The notes: generated by a model not told the origin, from the sequence alone. Positions 32,980 to 43,900 are shown, numbered from the stretch's first letter. The stretch: DNA of 64,000 nt from PALSA-129 sp963842505 (GCA_963842505.1 CAWJGZ010000001.1:1550001-1614000); one strand, 5' to 3'. A program made the numbers and translations.

Positions 32980-34418
32980 GACGTTCCCAACTTTCCTATG
33001 GCCAGTTCAATGCGGCGCAGGCACGTCAAACGGCCGAGCGCTTCGAGAGTTCCAAACAGCGGTGGAGCGATCTTGCGGCCGCACACGGCGACGCGGATGG
33101 GCTCGAACATCTGGCCGGGCTTGATGCCTTGCTTCGCGGCCGCGGCGCGCAACGCGGCTTCCAGGCCGTCGTGCGAGAATTCGGCGGTGGACAGCACGCC
33201 CGAGGCGCGCTCGAGCACGGCCCGCGCCAGCGCCCGGTCGCCCTTCTTGGGGATGAGTTCGGCGGAGTCGTAAGGCGCCAGGGTTTCGGCAAAAAAGAAA
33301 TCGGCCACCGTGAGCACGTCCTTGAGCAGCCGAATGCGCTCCTGAATCAGGCGCGTGATCTGGAGCATTTTGGGCGGCTCGATGGAGTGGCCGGCGGCTC
33401 GCACCACGGGCAGCAGGCGGCCGGAAAGCTCTTCGGCCGGCATGGTGCGGATGTGCTCGGCATTGAGCCAAACGGCCTTGGGATCGAACGGATCTTCTTC
33501 CTTGAAATTGACCACGGCGTTGGAGCGGTTGATGCCTTCCAGTGTGAAAGCGTCGATCAATTCCTGGCGCGTCATCTGTTCGCGATCGTTCTTGGGAGAC
33601 CAGCCCAGCAGCACGATGAAGTTCACAAAGGCTGCGGCCAGAAATCCGGCGTCCCGGTAGGTGGTGACGCTGACCACGGGGCCGTGCCGGCGCTTGGAGA
33701 GTTTGGTGCCGTCGGGCGCCACCAGCAGCGGCAGGTGGGCGAACTGCGGCGGCGCGGCGCCGGCGGCTTCAAAGATCAGAACGTGCTTGAAGGTGTTGGT
33801 GAGATGGTCCTGGCCGCGGATGATGTGGCTGATGCGCAGGTCGGCATCGTCGGCGCAGGAAGCCAGGTGGTAAGTGGGCATGCCATCGCTGCGCACCAGC
33901 GCAAAGTCTTCGATATCGGCGGTGGATTTCGTTTGTTCGCCATAGACCGCGTCGGTGAAACGAACCGTGTGTTGGGTGTCGCGCGGCACGCGGAAGCGCA
34001 GCGCGAAAGGTTCGCCCGAGGCGGCGCGGCGGTCGCTTTCCTCGCGCGGCATGGCGCGCATATCGGCGTTGAACAGCCATGTTCCCTGCGCGCCGGATTT
34101 CTCGGATTCGCCCGTATGGGCCGGCGTGAAGTCGCGATAGGCCAGGCCTTTCTGGAAGATGGCTTCGGCCACCTGGCGGTGCAACGCGAGACGTTCGGAC
34201 TGGCGGTATTCCTCGTCCCAGTCGAGATCGAGCCAGCGCAGCCCTTCATAGATGGAGGTGAGCGAGGCTTCGGTATTGCGTTCCACGTCGGTATCGTCGA
34301 TCCGCAGGATCATGACGCCACCGTTGTGCCGGGCGTACAGCCAGTTAAAGATGAAGGTGCGCGCACTGCCGATGTGCAGGAAACCAGTGGGAGACGGCGC
34401 GAAGCGAACTCTTAGCAT
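32976..34418 (-). CDS. gltX: Glutamyl-tRNA synthetase
   Basis: 480 residues. HIGH motif in RFAPSPTGFLHIGSARTF, KMSKS-like KLSKRRHG, and C-terminal helical anticodon domain. ATG at 34418 begins MLRVRFAPSPTG, the usual start; an upstream ATG at 34517 adds an unrelated tail. First of the gltX-glnS-carbamoyltransferase operon. Confidence 0.96.
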   Translation of the reverse strand: MLRVRFAPSPTGFLHIGSARTFIFNWLYARHNGGVMILRIDDTDVERNTEASLTSIYEGLRWLDLDWDEEYRQSERLALHRQVAEAIFQKGLAYRDFTPAHTGESEKSGAQGTWLFNADMRAMPREESDRRAASGEPFALRFRVPRDTQHTVRFTDAVYGEQTKSTADIEDFALVRSDGMPTYHLASCADDADLRISHIIRGQDHLTNTFKHVLIFEAAGAAPPQFAHLPLLVAPDGTKLSKRRHGPVVSVTTYRDAGFLAAAFVNFIVLLGWSPKNDREQMTRQELIDAFTLEGINRSNAVVNFKEEDPFDPKAVWLNAEHIRTMPAEELSGRLLPVVRAAGHSIEPPKMLQITRLIQERIRLLKDVLTVADFFFAETLAPYDSAELIPKKGDRALARAVLERASGVLSTAEFSHDGLEAALRAAAAKQGIKPGQMFEPIRVAVCGRKIAPPLFGTLEALGRLTCLRRIELAIGKLGTS

Positions 34419-34731
34419 GGGAAATGCCAGTATAACGCGATGCGCAAAACGCCTTGGCGATGGCGCGGTGGCGGGATCGGGAAATGGGTAGCCGGAACCC
34501 GCAATCCGGGCATGCAACCGGGTTCGCGGGGAGATGCGGATGTGCCTTGTTTTCTATTGCCTGGGCCGAGAACTGGCAGGCACCTGACCGCTTCGGTGCT
34601 GACGGCCGCGACCTCTGGAGTTCCTCAACCCCGGCGAAGACACCCTGGTACCGCCGGCGGTCTTGCCGCCGGTGTCTTTGGCGCAGCCGGGCCTTGGTCC
34701 TCAGCGAATTGCAACTGCCCGTGCCGGCGGC
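34419..34731. other. Non-coding gap with a REP-like palindrome
   Basis: 313 bp upstream of gltX and past the VWFA gene. It holds one stem-loop, CCGGCGG-TCTTG-CCGCCGG (34654-34672), followed by TGTCTT; the same element is at 59597-59615. No credible open frame or tRNA. It should contain the gltX promoter but no clear -35/-10 is visible. Confidence 0.6.
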
Positions 34732-36921
34732 CTATTGCACCACCATGATCTGCGCCCGCGTGAAGCTGAACTTCTTCTCGGTGGGATTCATGATGCTTAC
34801 CTGGCAATCGTACTTCCCAGGCTGAAGCTTGGCGAGCGGCAAGGAGAAGCGGATCGGCAGGGCCTTGTTCTTCTTATCCAGCCCGTCCTTGACCACTAGC
34901 TGCTCGGTCCGGAAGGCCAGAGTTTTGCCGTGATAGAAGCTGACGTTGGCCACTACCGGTTCGGTGGTTTCGGCCAGCGGTTCGTAGGTTTCCAGGTAGA
35001 CGTACATTTCCTGGCTCTTCTTGAAGACGCGTGTCACGCTGGGAATCAGCTTCTGGTTGTCCTGCACCAGGGGATTCTCGGCGAGCAGTTTCTTATCCTT
35101 CTCGGCCGAGTACAGCGCTTCTGTTATGGGCTGGCGCTGGGCGCTCAGAATCACGGAACTGGTGGCCAGGGTGCTCTGGCCGCTGGAGAGGTCGGGGATG
35201 ACGAACTTCTGTTCGTAGGTCCCGATCATGCCGGTTTCGTTGTCGCGGGCGAGGAACTTCAGCGAATAGGGACCGGGCGGCAGGGTAAAGCCGGTGTCGT
35301 AAGCGATCGGGTGCTTGCCCAGCTCCGCGGCGGTTTGGTCCTTGAGCTTGAGTTCGACGTAGTCGCGCACGTTGCCCTTGATCTCTCCCTTGGCATCCTT
35401 GATCTGACCGATGAAATCGAGGCGGGTGGTTTCGGCGCCGCCGTGCCTGGCCAGTTCCAGTTCGCTGCCGGGAATCTTGACTTCCACCGGCACGAAATAG
35501 CGGTCGCGGGCCAGGCGGAAATAATCGATTTCGGCGGCGACCGTAAGATCGGTGATGGGGTCGCCCAACATCAGGGCTTCGGAGAGCTGGCGCTCCCTGT
35601 CCTCGGAGTCGAACTTCTTAAACTGCTTGCCGGCGAAATAACCATGGCGGTATTCCAGCTTGGCGGAGAGGTCCTTCTTGATCTTGAGATCGATCTTGCG
35701 ATAGTGGCCGTCGAGCGCCGTGTTGGTGCTGTAATAGCCGAGGATATAGTAGCTGGAAATATCCTTCTGGGCCTGCACGATGCCGACCGCCAGATCGTTA
35801 TTATCCAGCAGCGCTTTGCCGCCGGTGTCGCCGGCCAGGGTGGTGAGGGTTTCCTGTTGGCTTTGGAAAGTGGCTTGGGCCGACCGCTGGGAGCTTCCCG
35901 TGAAGGCGCCCTGGCTGCTGGTAGATCCCTTGGTGGCGTCGCCGAGGGGAGCGGAGGCCACCATGCCGCGGGCGTCGATGGGATAGAACGACACGTTGGC
36001 TTTGATGGCGGCGTTGACGGTAGCGGTCAACTGCGCCTGGTTGTTGCCGCTGGTATCTCTGGTCATGCCGCTGGCGAAGTAGACCAGAGCTTTCTTTTCG
36101 GGCAGCGAGCCGAGCATTTTGACGGCGGTCTCCAAGGCGGACAACTGGCGGTCGGTGTTGAAGATGTCGAATTCGGAATCGTCGGCCGTGAAAGCCGCGC
36201 CCGTGTCGGCGGCGGCATCGCTGGTGTCGGTAATGTCGAACCCCTGGCCCTCGCCAATGGTCAGGCCCTTGACGTCCTTGATGAGTTTGTCGCGGTCGTC
36301 AGTGAAGTCCTCCACCACTTTGACATCCGCGGAGAAGGTCATGATCGCCATGAGATCCGATGCGGTGATCTGGGTCTTGATGAACTTGATGGCGGAATCC
36401 TGGGCGCGGATCTGGTCTTGAAGGGGCATGGAGGTCATGTCGAAGAACATGACCATGAGGCGCTTGTCCTTGTATTTGATCTCGCCGGCTTTGGCCGGGG
36501 CGATCTGGTTCGTAGTGACAGCCTTCACTTCCGCCGCCACCGGTGGAGCTGGCGCGGCGGCCTCGGGGCGTTTTTCCAGAGTGGCCGGCGGTGCCGTAAT
36601 CGGATCGGACTTCAGCTCCTGGTACTCGCAGACTTTGATGACCTGCGGCTTGCCGTCTTCGCTGATGGCAAAATCGGAAGGCTTCAGGTTGGGAACGGGA
36701 TTGCCGTCCTTGTCTTTGGCAAAAACGTCCACCACCACCAACTGCACGGTGTCGGTGAAGCTGTAAACCTTCTTAGCGCCGGGAACTTGGGCGGTGCCTT
36801 TCTTCTGCGGCGCCGCCGCTTTCGCACCGGATTTCTGTTGCCCGGCGGGCGGCTGCGTCGCGACCTGTTGCGCCGAGGCGATCAGCAGCGCGGCAAGGAT
36901 GGTGATGAGTGTAATTCGCAT
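34732..36921 (-). CDS. Exported VWFA-domain protein (acidobacterial type)
   Basis: 729 residues. Signal peptide ITLITILAALLIASAQQ, a Pro/Ala/Lys linker, then the acidobacterial VWFA-related domain (TIGR03436-like): DVFAKDKDGNPVPNLKPSDF, RLMVMFFDMTSMPLQDQ in place of the MIDAS DxSxS, and SSYYILGYYSTNTALDGHYR. The C-terminal half is beta-rich, ending PLAKLQPGKYDCQVSIMNPT. Start ATG 36921 overlaps the receptor stop by one base (TAATG), so the two are translationally coupled and probably act together at the envelope. Confidence 0.88.
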   Translation of the reverse strand: MRITLITILAALLIASAQQVATQPPAGQQKSGAKAAAPQKKGTAQVPGAKKVYSFTDTVQLVVVDVFAKDKDGNPVPNLKPSDFAISEDGKPQVIKVCEYQELKSDPITAPPATLEKRPEAAAPAPPVAAEVKAVTTNQIAPAKAGEIKYKDKRLMVMFFDMTSMPLQDQIRAQDSAIKFIKTQITASDLMAIMTFSADVKVVEDFTDDRDKLIKDVKGLTIGEGQGFDITDTSDAAADTGAAFTADDSEFDIFNTDRQLSALETAVKMLGSLPEKKALVYFASGMTRDTSGNNQAQLTATVNAAIKANVSFYPIDARGMVASAPLGDATKGSTSSQGAFTGSSQRSAQATFQSQQETLTTLAGDTGGKALLDNNDLAVGIVQAQKDISSYYILGYYSTNTALDGHYRKIDLKIKKDLSAKLEYRHGYFAGKQFKKFDSEDRERQLSEALMLGDPITDLTVAAEIDYFRLARDRYFVPVEVKIPGSELELARHGGAETTRLDFIGQIKDAKGEIKGNVRDYVELKLKDQTAAELGKHPIAYDTGFTLPPGPYSLKFLARDNETGMIGTYEQKFVIPDLSSGQSTLATSSVILSAQRQPITEALYSAEKDKKLLAENPLVQDNQKLIPSVTRVFKKSQEMYVYLETYEPLAETTEPVVANVSFYHGKTLAFRTEQLVVKDGLDKKNKALPIRFSLPLAKLQPGKYDCQVSIMNPTEKKFSFTRAQIMVVQ

Positions 36922-39900
36922 TAGAAATTCAACCTCATGGTGGCGGTGACTTGGCGCATACCGACATAGTTCGAAGGCAATCCGAACTGCGCATTTCCAA
37001 CCGTCGTGTTCCAACTGGAGACGTCGGGGTGGTTCAAGGGGTTTGAGGCTTGGATGCTAAACGTCAGGTTCTTGCGGTCGGCCAGGCGGAAAGTGCGGTT
37101 GGCGTTGATGCCGGTGCTGAATAGGATGGGGCCGTTCAGCGTATTGCGGCCGATATTGCCATACGCGCCCTTGGCCGGCAGCGTGAACGCGTCGGGGTTC
37201 AGATAGCCGTCGATATAGGCAGGCTGGCCGTCGTAATACGCCCGGATGTTGCTCACCGTGGTTGCTCCGCCCAACAGCCGGCCAGCGCCCGGAGTGATGG
37301 GCGCGCCACTGGCCAGGGTGACGGTGGGCATGATGGTCCAGTCTTTGAGGAGTTGGCCCTTCCATCCGTTGATCAGGCCGCCGCCGCGCGTGCCGACCCC
37401 GGTGGAGTACTGGATGTTGGTGGTCAGGGTGTGGTTGCGGATGCCGGCGGAGCGGCCGCGGTCGGCGGTCAGGTCAAGCCAGTTCTGGGCGACGTACGAA
37501 CCGCCGCCATTGCCGAGGGCGTCGTCGATGGATTTGTTGAAAGAGTAACTCGCGTTCCACCCCACGCCGCTGCGCAGCCGGCGCTGCAACTGGAACTGCA
37601 CTCCCTGATCGGTGCTGTTGCCGTTGGAGGTGTAGTAAGTGAACCCGGCGGGACACGTATAGCCCGAGGCGCAAACCAGCGAGCCCCCGGAAGGATAGGA
37701 ATTCGGCAAGAACTCCTGGGTGAGGCCCGTGCCCTTGCTGGCAAAATACGTAACCGTGCCGACCATGTTCCATTTCAGGTTTTGCTGAATCGCCAGTTGC
37801 CAGTTCTCCGAATACCCCACCCGGAAATTCGGGTTAATCGCCGTGGTGGTGGTGGTCTGGTTACCGGTGACGCACCCCAGTTGCTTCAAGGAAGTCAGGT
37901 TGAGGCCGTTCTGCAGACTGGCGCCGCAGGTGTTTTGGAGGCTGAATTCGGTGGCGAACGGCGCCTGCGCATCCAACTGAGCAACCAGAGTCGAGTAGAC
38001 CGATGGGATGTAGTAGAGGCCCACTCCGCCCCGAATCACGGTAGAGCGTTTGGGGAAGGGCTTCCAGGCAAACCCGATGCGCGGCGAAATATCGGTCTTC
38101 TGGCCGGTCAGCATGGAATTGCCATAGTGGATGCCGGTCAAGGGGCCGGTGCCTCCGGCCACCACCGCCAGCCCCGTGGCCGCCGGCAGGCTGTTGTATT
38201 GGCTGGTAGGGATGGCGAAATTGCCCGGCAGATCGATGGTGGCTAGGCGATTGTACAACTCCGTGGTAGGCGCCTGGTAGTCCCATCGCACGCCCAGGCT
38301 GAGCGAGAGCGCCGGGCTGATCCGCCATTGGTCGTTGGCGTAAAGATCGTAAACCGAGGTCCGCAGGTACCGGTCGCCGCCGCTCGGGGTGTTCTGGATG
38401 TTCAGCAGGTTTTGAAGGCTCGAGCCGGTAGCCGTGCTGAGTGCGGCGGCTTCCGAATTGCTCAGGGAATTGGCGACGTTGAGCGCCATGGTGCCAGGAG
38501 TGCCGAGCAGGAAATCGGCAAAATCGTAGCCGGTCCCGGCGTTGCTGGTGTCGCCATTCAGCGCCGTTGCAAACCCGGTGAAGGAATAATTGCCACGCGG
38601 GTTGTTCTGGCTCAGGGTGTTGGTCTGACGTCGGCTGAAATCGCCGCCGAAGGTGAATTCGTGAACGGTGTGTACCCAGAGCACGCTTTCGCCGATCGCG
38701 CTGGTCTGTGGATGGTTGTATCTCTCGGTCGCGTCGGACAGACCGAGGATGCCGCTGGAGAAGTTCAAACTGGGAGGCCCCCAGTTGAGCGGGATCTGGT
38801 CGGTGCCCGTGATGCCCAGGCTGCCTTCCACATTGTTCAGGTTGGCGAAATACGGCGTGGTGAGCGTGCTGGCCCGGCTGTAGTTGTATCGCGTGGTGGC
38901 GATCACGTGCAGGTTGAAATGGTAGATGTAGGCGGCGTTGGTGTTGATCCCGTTATTGGTCGCCAAATCCTTCCAGGCGGGAATCGTCGCTCCGAAGATG
39001 CTCGGCGTGGTGCCGTTGCTGCGCTGCCACTGTATGCCGCCATTCACCTGGTTCTTGGTATTGAAGGTGTAGCTCAGACGCGCGTTGACGTTGTCCGAGT
39101 TGGTGGTGCCGGAGGCCGAAGAAGCGAAGTTATATTTTGTGCTGCCGGTGAAATTCGGTTCGGGATAATACTTCAGCAACGCAAGGGCGACGGGACTGAT
39201 GCTGGTGAGCGGGATCTGGTTGTTGGGATAGGGGGTGGCGCCGTTGTACAGGGTAACGGGCAATCCATTCGTGCCAAGCACGCCGGCAAAGTTCCCGTCC
39301 TTCTCGGCATCGGTGGGCACCAGGGCGTTGTAAGTGGTGCCAGTGCGGGCTCGGCCGAGGGTGTAGTTAATGGTGAAAGTGCCTTTGTTATTGGTCAGCA
39401 GGTGGGGGATCTTGAGTGGGCCGCCGGCGGTCAGGGTAGAGCGCAGGCTTTGCGCATTGGGCTTGGAAACTTCCTGTCCGGTGACGGAATAGGAACGCGC
39501 GTTGAGCGCGGAGTTGGTCAGGATGCCGCTGACGGCAAAGTTGTAGCGCGACCGCGGATCGCGGCGATTGTTGCCGAAAGAGTTCGGGCCGCCGCGTCCG
39601 CCACGGCCGCCGCCGCGTCCGCCGCGTCCGCCAGGTGACATGGGAATGCCCCCCATCATGCCGCCGCCGCCGCGGCCGCCGCCACCACCGAATCCACCAC
39701 CGCCGGCGCCGCCGCGGCCACCACCGCCGCCCGGGGCGCCACCGCCGGGGCCGCCGCCACCTGTCATTTGGGTGCCATCGCCGGGCATGCCGCCCATGCC
39801 GGGCATCATGCCGCCGCCAGGCCCCATGCCGCCCATGCCGCCGCGTCCCGGTCCCCAATCGCCGCCTTGGCCCGGCATATCGAGGCCTTGGCTCACGCTG

Positions 39901-40646
39901 CCGTTGATGGTGAAGGCATCGTTGGCGCCCTGCGCGGCATCGCTGTTCATGGCGAGGTCGTTGTTCATGCCGGTGTCGGCCGCAGCCAGGTCGCTGGATT
40001 GATTTACGCCGATACGCTGAAAACCGCCCTGCTGCGATCCGCCGGGCCGCTGCACGGTGGATCCCCCAAGGGCCTGGACAAGAGATGGATTCCCGTTGTT
40101 GCCGGCGGGCGTGGACGTGTTGGAGTTTTTGGAATTCTTGGAGTTCCCCTTGGCTGGCGGCTTGGTGGCGGCGGCAGTGGTGGCGGCGGGCTTGGTATCA
40201 GCCGCCTTCGTCTCGGCCGCCGCGGGCTCCGCCGGTTTGGCAACGGCGGCAGCCGGGGTTGCCGTTGCTGGAGCCGCAGCAACCGGCGCCGCTGGTGCGG
40301 GCGGTGGCGCGGTCATGGCTTCCAGCGACTGCATCTGGAGATCCCAAATCGGGGCAGGTGCGTCGACGGCAACGCCAATCTCGCGGCTGACCTTCTCGAA
40401 ACCCAGCATGTCGACGGTGATCGTCCAGACGCCATCGGCGAGTTCCGGGAATGAGTACAGCCCATTTTCGTCGGTAGTCGTGACGACCTTCTTATCGCCT
40501 TGGGTGGCGGTTACGGATGCGCCGGGGACGGGTAGCCCTCCGGATTTCACGCTGCCGTGATGTTCCGAAGCCATCAAGCCCATCACGGCAAGGCAGGCGG
40601 CCAGCAGGAGGCGCCCGATAGAGGTATACAAACGGTTAGCAGCCAT
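36921..40646 (-). CDS. TonB-dependent receptor (Oar-like) with carboxypeptidase-regulatory-like N-terminus
   Basis: 1,241 residues: signal peptide (LLLAACLAVMGLMA), CnaB-like domain (VPGASVTATQGDKKVVTTTDENGLYSFPELADG), a long Ala/Pro/Thr linker (~110-180), a Gly/Met/Arg-rich low-complexity tract (~255-360), then plug and 22-strand barrel features ending VTATMRLNF with a terminal Phe. Outer-membrane importer of large substrates, possibly peptides or glycans. No separate TonB box recognised. Coupled to the VWFA gene downstream by TAATG. Confidence 0.88.
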   Translation of the reverse strand: MAANRLYTSIGRLLLAACLAVMGLMASEHHGSVKSGGLPVPGASVTATQGDKKVVTTTDENGLYSFPELADGVWTITVDMLGFEKVSREIGVAVDAPAPIWDLQMQSLEAMTAPPPAPAAPVAAAPATATPAAAVAKPAEPAAAETKAADTKPAATTAAATKPPAKGNSKNSKNSNTSTPAGNNGNPSLVQALGGSTVQRPGGSQQGGFQRIGVNQSSDLAAADTGMNNDLAMNSDAAQGANDAFTINGSVSQGLDMPGQGGDWGPGRGGMGGMGPGGGMMPGMGGMPGDGTQMTGGGGPGGGAPGGGGGRGGAGGGGFGGGGGRGGGGMMGGIPMSPGGRGGRGGGRGGRGGPNSFGNNRRDPRSRYNFAVSGILTNSALNARSYSVTGQEVSKPNAQSLRSTLTAGGPLKIPHLLTNNKGTFTINYTLGRARTGTTYNALVPTDAEKDGNFAGVLGTNGLPVTLYNGATPYPNNQIPLTSISPVALALLKYYPEPNFTGSTKYNFASSASGTTNSDNVNARLSYTFNTKNQVNGGIQWQRSNGTTPSIFGATIPAWKDLATNNGINTNAAYIYHFNLHVIATTRYNYSRASTLTTPYFANLNNVEGSLGITGTDQIPLNWGPPSLNFSSGILGLSDATERYNHPQTSAIGESVLWVHTVHEFTFGGDFSRRQTNTLSQNNPRGNYSFTGFATALNGDTSNAGTGYDFADFLLGTPGTMALNVANSLSNSEAAALSTATGSSLQNLLNIQNTPSGGDRYLRTSVYDLYANDQWRISPALSLSLGVRWDYQAPTTELYNRLATIDLPGNFAIPTSQYNSLPAATGLAVVAGGTGPLTGIHYGNSMLTGQKTDISPRIGFAWKPFPKRSTVIRGGVGLYYIPSVYSTLVAQLDAQAPFATEFSLQNTCGASLQNGLNLTSLKQLGCVTGNQTTTTTAINPNFRVGYSENWQLAIQQNLKWNMVGTVTYFASKGTGLTQEFLPNSYPSGGSLVCASGYTCPAGFTYYTSNGNSTDQGVQFQLQRRLRSGVGWNASYSFNKSIDDALGNGGGSYVAQNWLDLTADRGRSAGIRNHTLTTNIQYSTGVGTRGGGLINGWKGQLLKDWTIMPTVTLASGAPITPGAGRLLGGATTVSNIRAYYDGQPAYIDGYLNPDAFTLPAKGAYGNIGRNTLNGPILFSTGINANRTFRLADRKNLTFSIQASNPLNHPDVSSWNTTVGNAQFGLPSNYVGMRQVTATMRLNF
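39595..39870. repeat. GC-rich Gly/Met/Arg codon repeat inside the receptor gene
   Basis: Short-period CCGCCG/CCG-CGG DNA coding for GGMGGMGPGGGMM, GGGRGGAGGGGFGGGGG and GRGGRGGGRGGRGG. Such tracts are prone to length change. The encoded segment joins the linker to the barrel and is predicted disordered. Confidence 0.8.
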
Positions 40647-40956
40647 GGGGGTAACACCATCTAGGCGAAGCAGAAATAGGGAATGTTACCGCGACTGTCC
40701 GGTTTCTGCGGAACTCAAGAGACTGCGGCGGGTTACACGCCTGCCGGCATCCTCATGATCACCTGAGAACTAGGTTGCCAGGAGAGCCGCTCGGAGCCAA
40801 ATCGGCGCCCCGCGGAGTGTAAGCCGGTTAACGTTCGATTACCGGCTTTTGCTATCGAAAACTATGGTAATTTGACAGAATTTCTTGGGGCATAATCAAT
40901 GGCCAGTGACGGTATAATCAGCACGGGATAGTAGTACTAGTATTAACGAGGACTGC
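40647..40956. promoter_or_regulatory. Divergent intergenic region with promoter candidate
   Basis: 310 bp between the divergent receptor and zinc-ribbon genes, without open frames of note. On the plus strand a consensus TATAAT lies at 40913-40918, 38 bp before the TTG start at 40957, and a TTGACA at 40872-40877 precedes a weaker TAATCA at 40893-40898. The ribosome site GAGG ends about 5 bases before the TTG. Confidence 0.45.
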
Positions 40957-43900
40957 TTGGGCTGCCTCTATTGCGGCAAAGAGATCGGTCTGGTTCGGCA
41001 GATGCGCGATCGCGAATTCTGTTGCGCCGCCCACCGTAAGAGTTACGGTGCGCGCCTCGGGAAAGCGCTCGAAAATCTGGCTGCGCCCGAGCCGCCTCCC
41101 GCGGAGGTTGCCGGTTTCCGCATCGACATGCCGCTCCAGCCAGGCAATTTAGGCCGCTCGGTAGCAGCCTGGGAAATCGGACACGGCGGCAGTGCAATTG
41201 AATTGCGGGATGCGTGGCCGGTAGCGATTGGCGGCGTGCGAGGCCAGGATGCAAAAACTTTCGCCGCATCCCACTGGGTGCCTTTCGCGCCGAAGTTCTC
41301 CGCCCCATCGCACGCGGGACCTTCGGCCTATTGTCTGGACCTGCAATTCCCGCGCTTCGAACTGGCGGCCGAAGACAGCCTGCCGCTGGTGAGCGAACCG
41401 GTTACGGAAGCGCCGCCGCTGGCTGAAGCCGCGTTCTGGGAAATCCCCGAAGCCGTCGACATGGCATGCGCCATGGCCACGCCGCAAGTGGAGCGAGCGA
41501 CGGCGCCGATTCTGGAGCCAGCCGCGATGGCCATGGTGGCCTCACCGCTGGTGATCGGGATCAGGGGCCTGCGAGCCGCTCCGGCGGCGGAGGCGGTGGA
41601 AGCGCTGTTTCCCGTGATGCCGTATGCCGAAGCCGCCGCATTCCCCGCCGCGGTGACTGCGGGAAGCGCGTGGGATCTGCAACTGGCCGACGATTGGGCG
41701 GGTGATCCCGAGATGTGCGGCGCGGTGCCGGCTCCGGCGGCGGAAGCGGTGGAAGCGCTGCTTCCTGTGACGCCGTATGCCGAGGCCACGGCATTCGCCG
41801 CCGTGGTGAACGTGGGAAGCGCGTGGGATCTGCAACTGGCCGACGATTGGGCGGGTGATCCCGAGATGTGCGGCGCGGTGCCGGCTCCGGCGGCGGAAGC
41901 GGTGGAAGCGCTGCTTCCTGTGACGCCGTATGCCGAGGCCACGGCATTCGCCGCCGTGGTGAACGTGGGAAGCGCGTGGGATCTGCAACCGGCTGACGAT
42001 TGGGCGGTTGATCCCGAGATGTGCGGCGCGGTGCCGGCTCCGGCGGCGGAAGCGGTGGAGGAGTTATTGCCTCCGGCGCCCTACGCCGCGGAGATGGCGT
42101 TCCCGGCCGCGGCGCCTTCGGGAGTGGCATGGACCGTGCGGCCGGCCGATGTGGCGTCGCTCGTGCTGGAAGCCTGCGGTGCGGTCGCCGCTCCGCCGGC
42201 GGAGGCGGCTGAGACTCTCCTGCCGGCCGCGCCCATGGCTCCAGCAATGGCGTTTGCCGCGAGCGCCGCGCGGTTGGCGGAACTTGCGCTGGCGGCCGCG
42301 CCGGAAGCCGAAACGGAAACCGCCCAAAATGTTTCGGAGTCCGTGGGCGTGGCGCCTCCGTCGGAATCCTGGATAGCGCCTCCGCCGGCGTGCGAAGCCG
42401 AGCGCGAAGTCTGGCCGGTGATGGCTGAGGCATTGCCGCTCGGGGCTGCCGTACAAGTTCCTGGCGCGGCCGCGCTGGCGATTGCCGAGCCGATCGTGCG
42501 CGAAAGCGCCGGTTGGGGGCCTCCTGTTTTGGCCGAACCGGTGGTGGCTTACGTGGCTGCGCGGCTTGCCGAGAGCATCGCCGGAGTCGCCTTGCAGCCC
42601 GCGGCGTTCTGCGTGCCCGATCTGGCGGGCTTGGGCCTTTCCGGAAAGCGCCACTCCGCTTCCGCCGCGCCGGCGGCGCGGGAACAGACGCCGAACCCCG
42701 CCTCGCCCGAACGGGGCGCGAGCCTGGTGGCGGAGCCGGCTGCGGCGTCGAGCGCCGGCGTGATCCAGTTCCCGGGCCTGGCGCTGGCGCAGACCACCGG
42801 CAGTGCGACCGGCGCGTTCAAGGTATCGGAAGCCGGCGCGGCGGTTCCCCGGACGGCCGTTCCCGACGGCCGCGCGGCGCGCCTCGAGCCGTTCTCCACC
42901 ATCTCCATCGTGCCGCTCGCAACCGGCCCCGGTCAGTATGGCGCAGCCTTCCCCCAAGGGCAATTGATTCCGCTGGAATTCTTCTGCCAGCGGGCCCCTA
43001 TGGCGCCCAGGCTGAATCTGGAATGGCTGACCAGGAAGACTCCGGCCGTGCCCCCGAAATTCGCCATGCGGACTGCTTTCGACCGCCTGGAAGACCTGGC
43101 CCTGATCACCATGGAGCGGGAGCGGGAGACGCCCTCGTTTACCGAAATCTTCAGCATCGCCGACGCGGCCCGGCGCACTCCGCCCAGCCACCTGCGTGCG
43201 CCCGCGCGAGCCGTAGCGGCGGCTCTGCTGATGGCGGTGGGCTTGTGGTTCGGCGCCGGTTCAGCCATGATCGGACGGCGATTGCTGTCGGCGAACGCGG
43301 CTTGGTCTTCGGCGCGGACGCCATCGTCATCGGCCGGCCGGGATTTCTCGGGGACCTTTGCGCGCGTCCGCTCGGTATTTGTTCCGCAGGCGCCGCAAGC
43401 CTCGGAAGGACCCATCGAAAAGGTCAGGCGCGCGATTCAACGCCGTGCCGCGGCCGAGCTCAGCGACACCTTCCACGGCATGGAAGCTTGGGGCGCGGCG
43501 GCCGCCGCGCTGCCGGCCGGATGGTCGCGGCATCCCGATGGGTACGTACGCACGGGCGAACTGGCGCTCTATCGCCCGTCGCTAAGTTTTAGCGATTACC
43601 GGCTGGAGTTTTTCGGCCAGATCGAACGCAAAGGCATGGGCTGGGCGGTCCGCGCGGCGGACCCGAAGAACTACTATGCCATGGAGTTCAAAGTAATCGA
43701 GCCGGGCCTGCGGCCGGTGCTCGCGGCGGTGCATTATCCGGTGCTGGGCGGCAATCGGGGCAATCCCGTGGAAACTCCGCTCAGCGTGATGATTCATAAC
43801 CGCACGCCCTACCACGTGGCCGTGGACGTAAAAGGCAACCGCGTGACCACATCCATTGAAGGCGAGGAAGTGGATTCGTGGACCGACGACAGTTTGAAAG

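Noticed and set aside
41575..42180. Link between the 153-bp coding repeats here and the 153-bp repeats in the composite transposon
   Set aside because: Only the length agrees; the sequences are unrelated.
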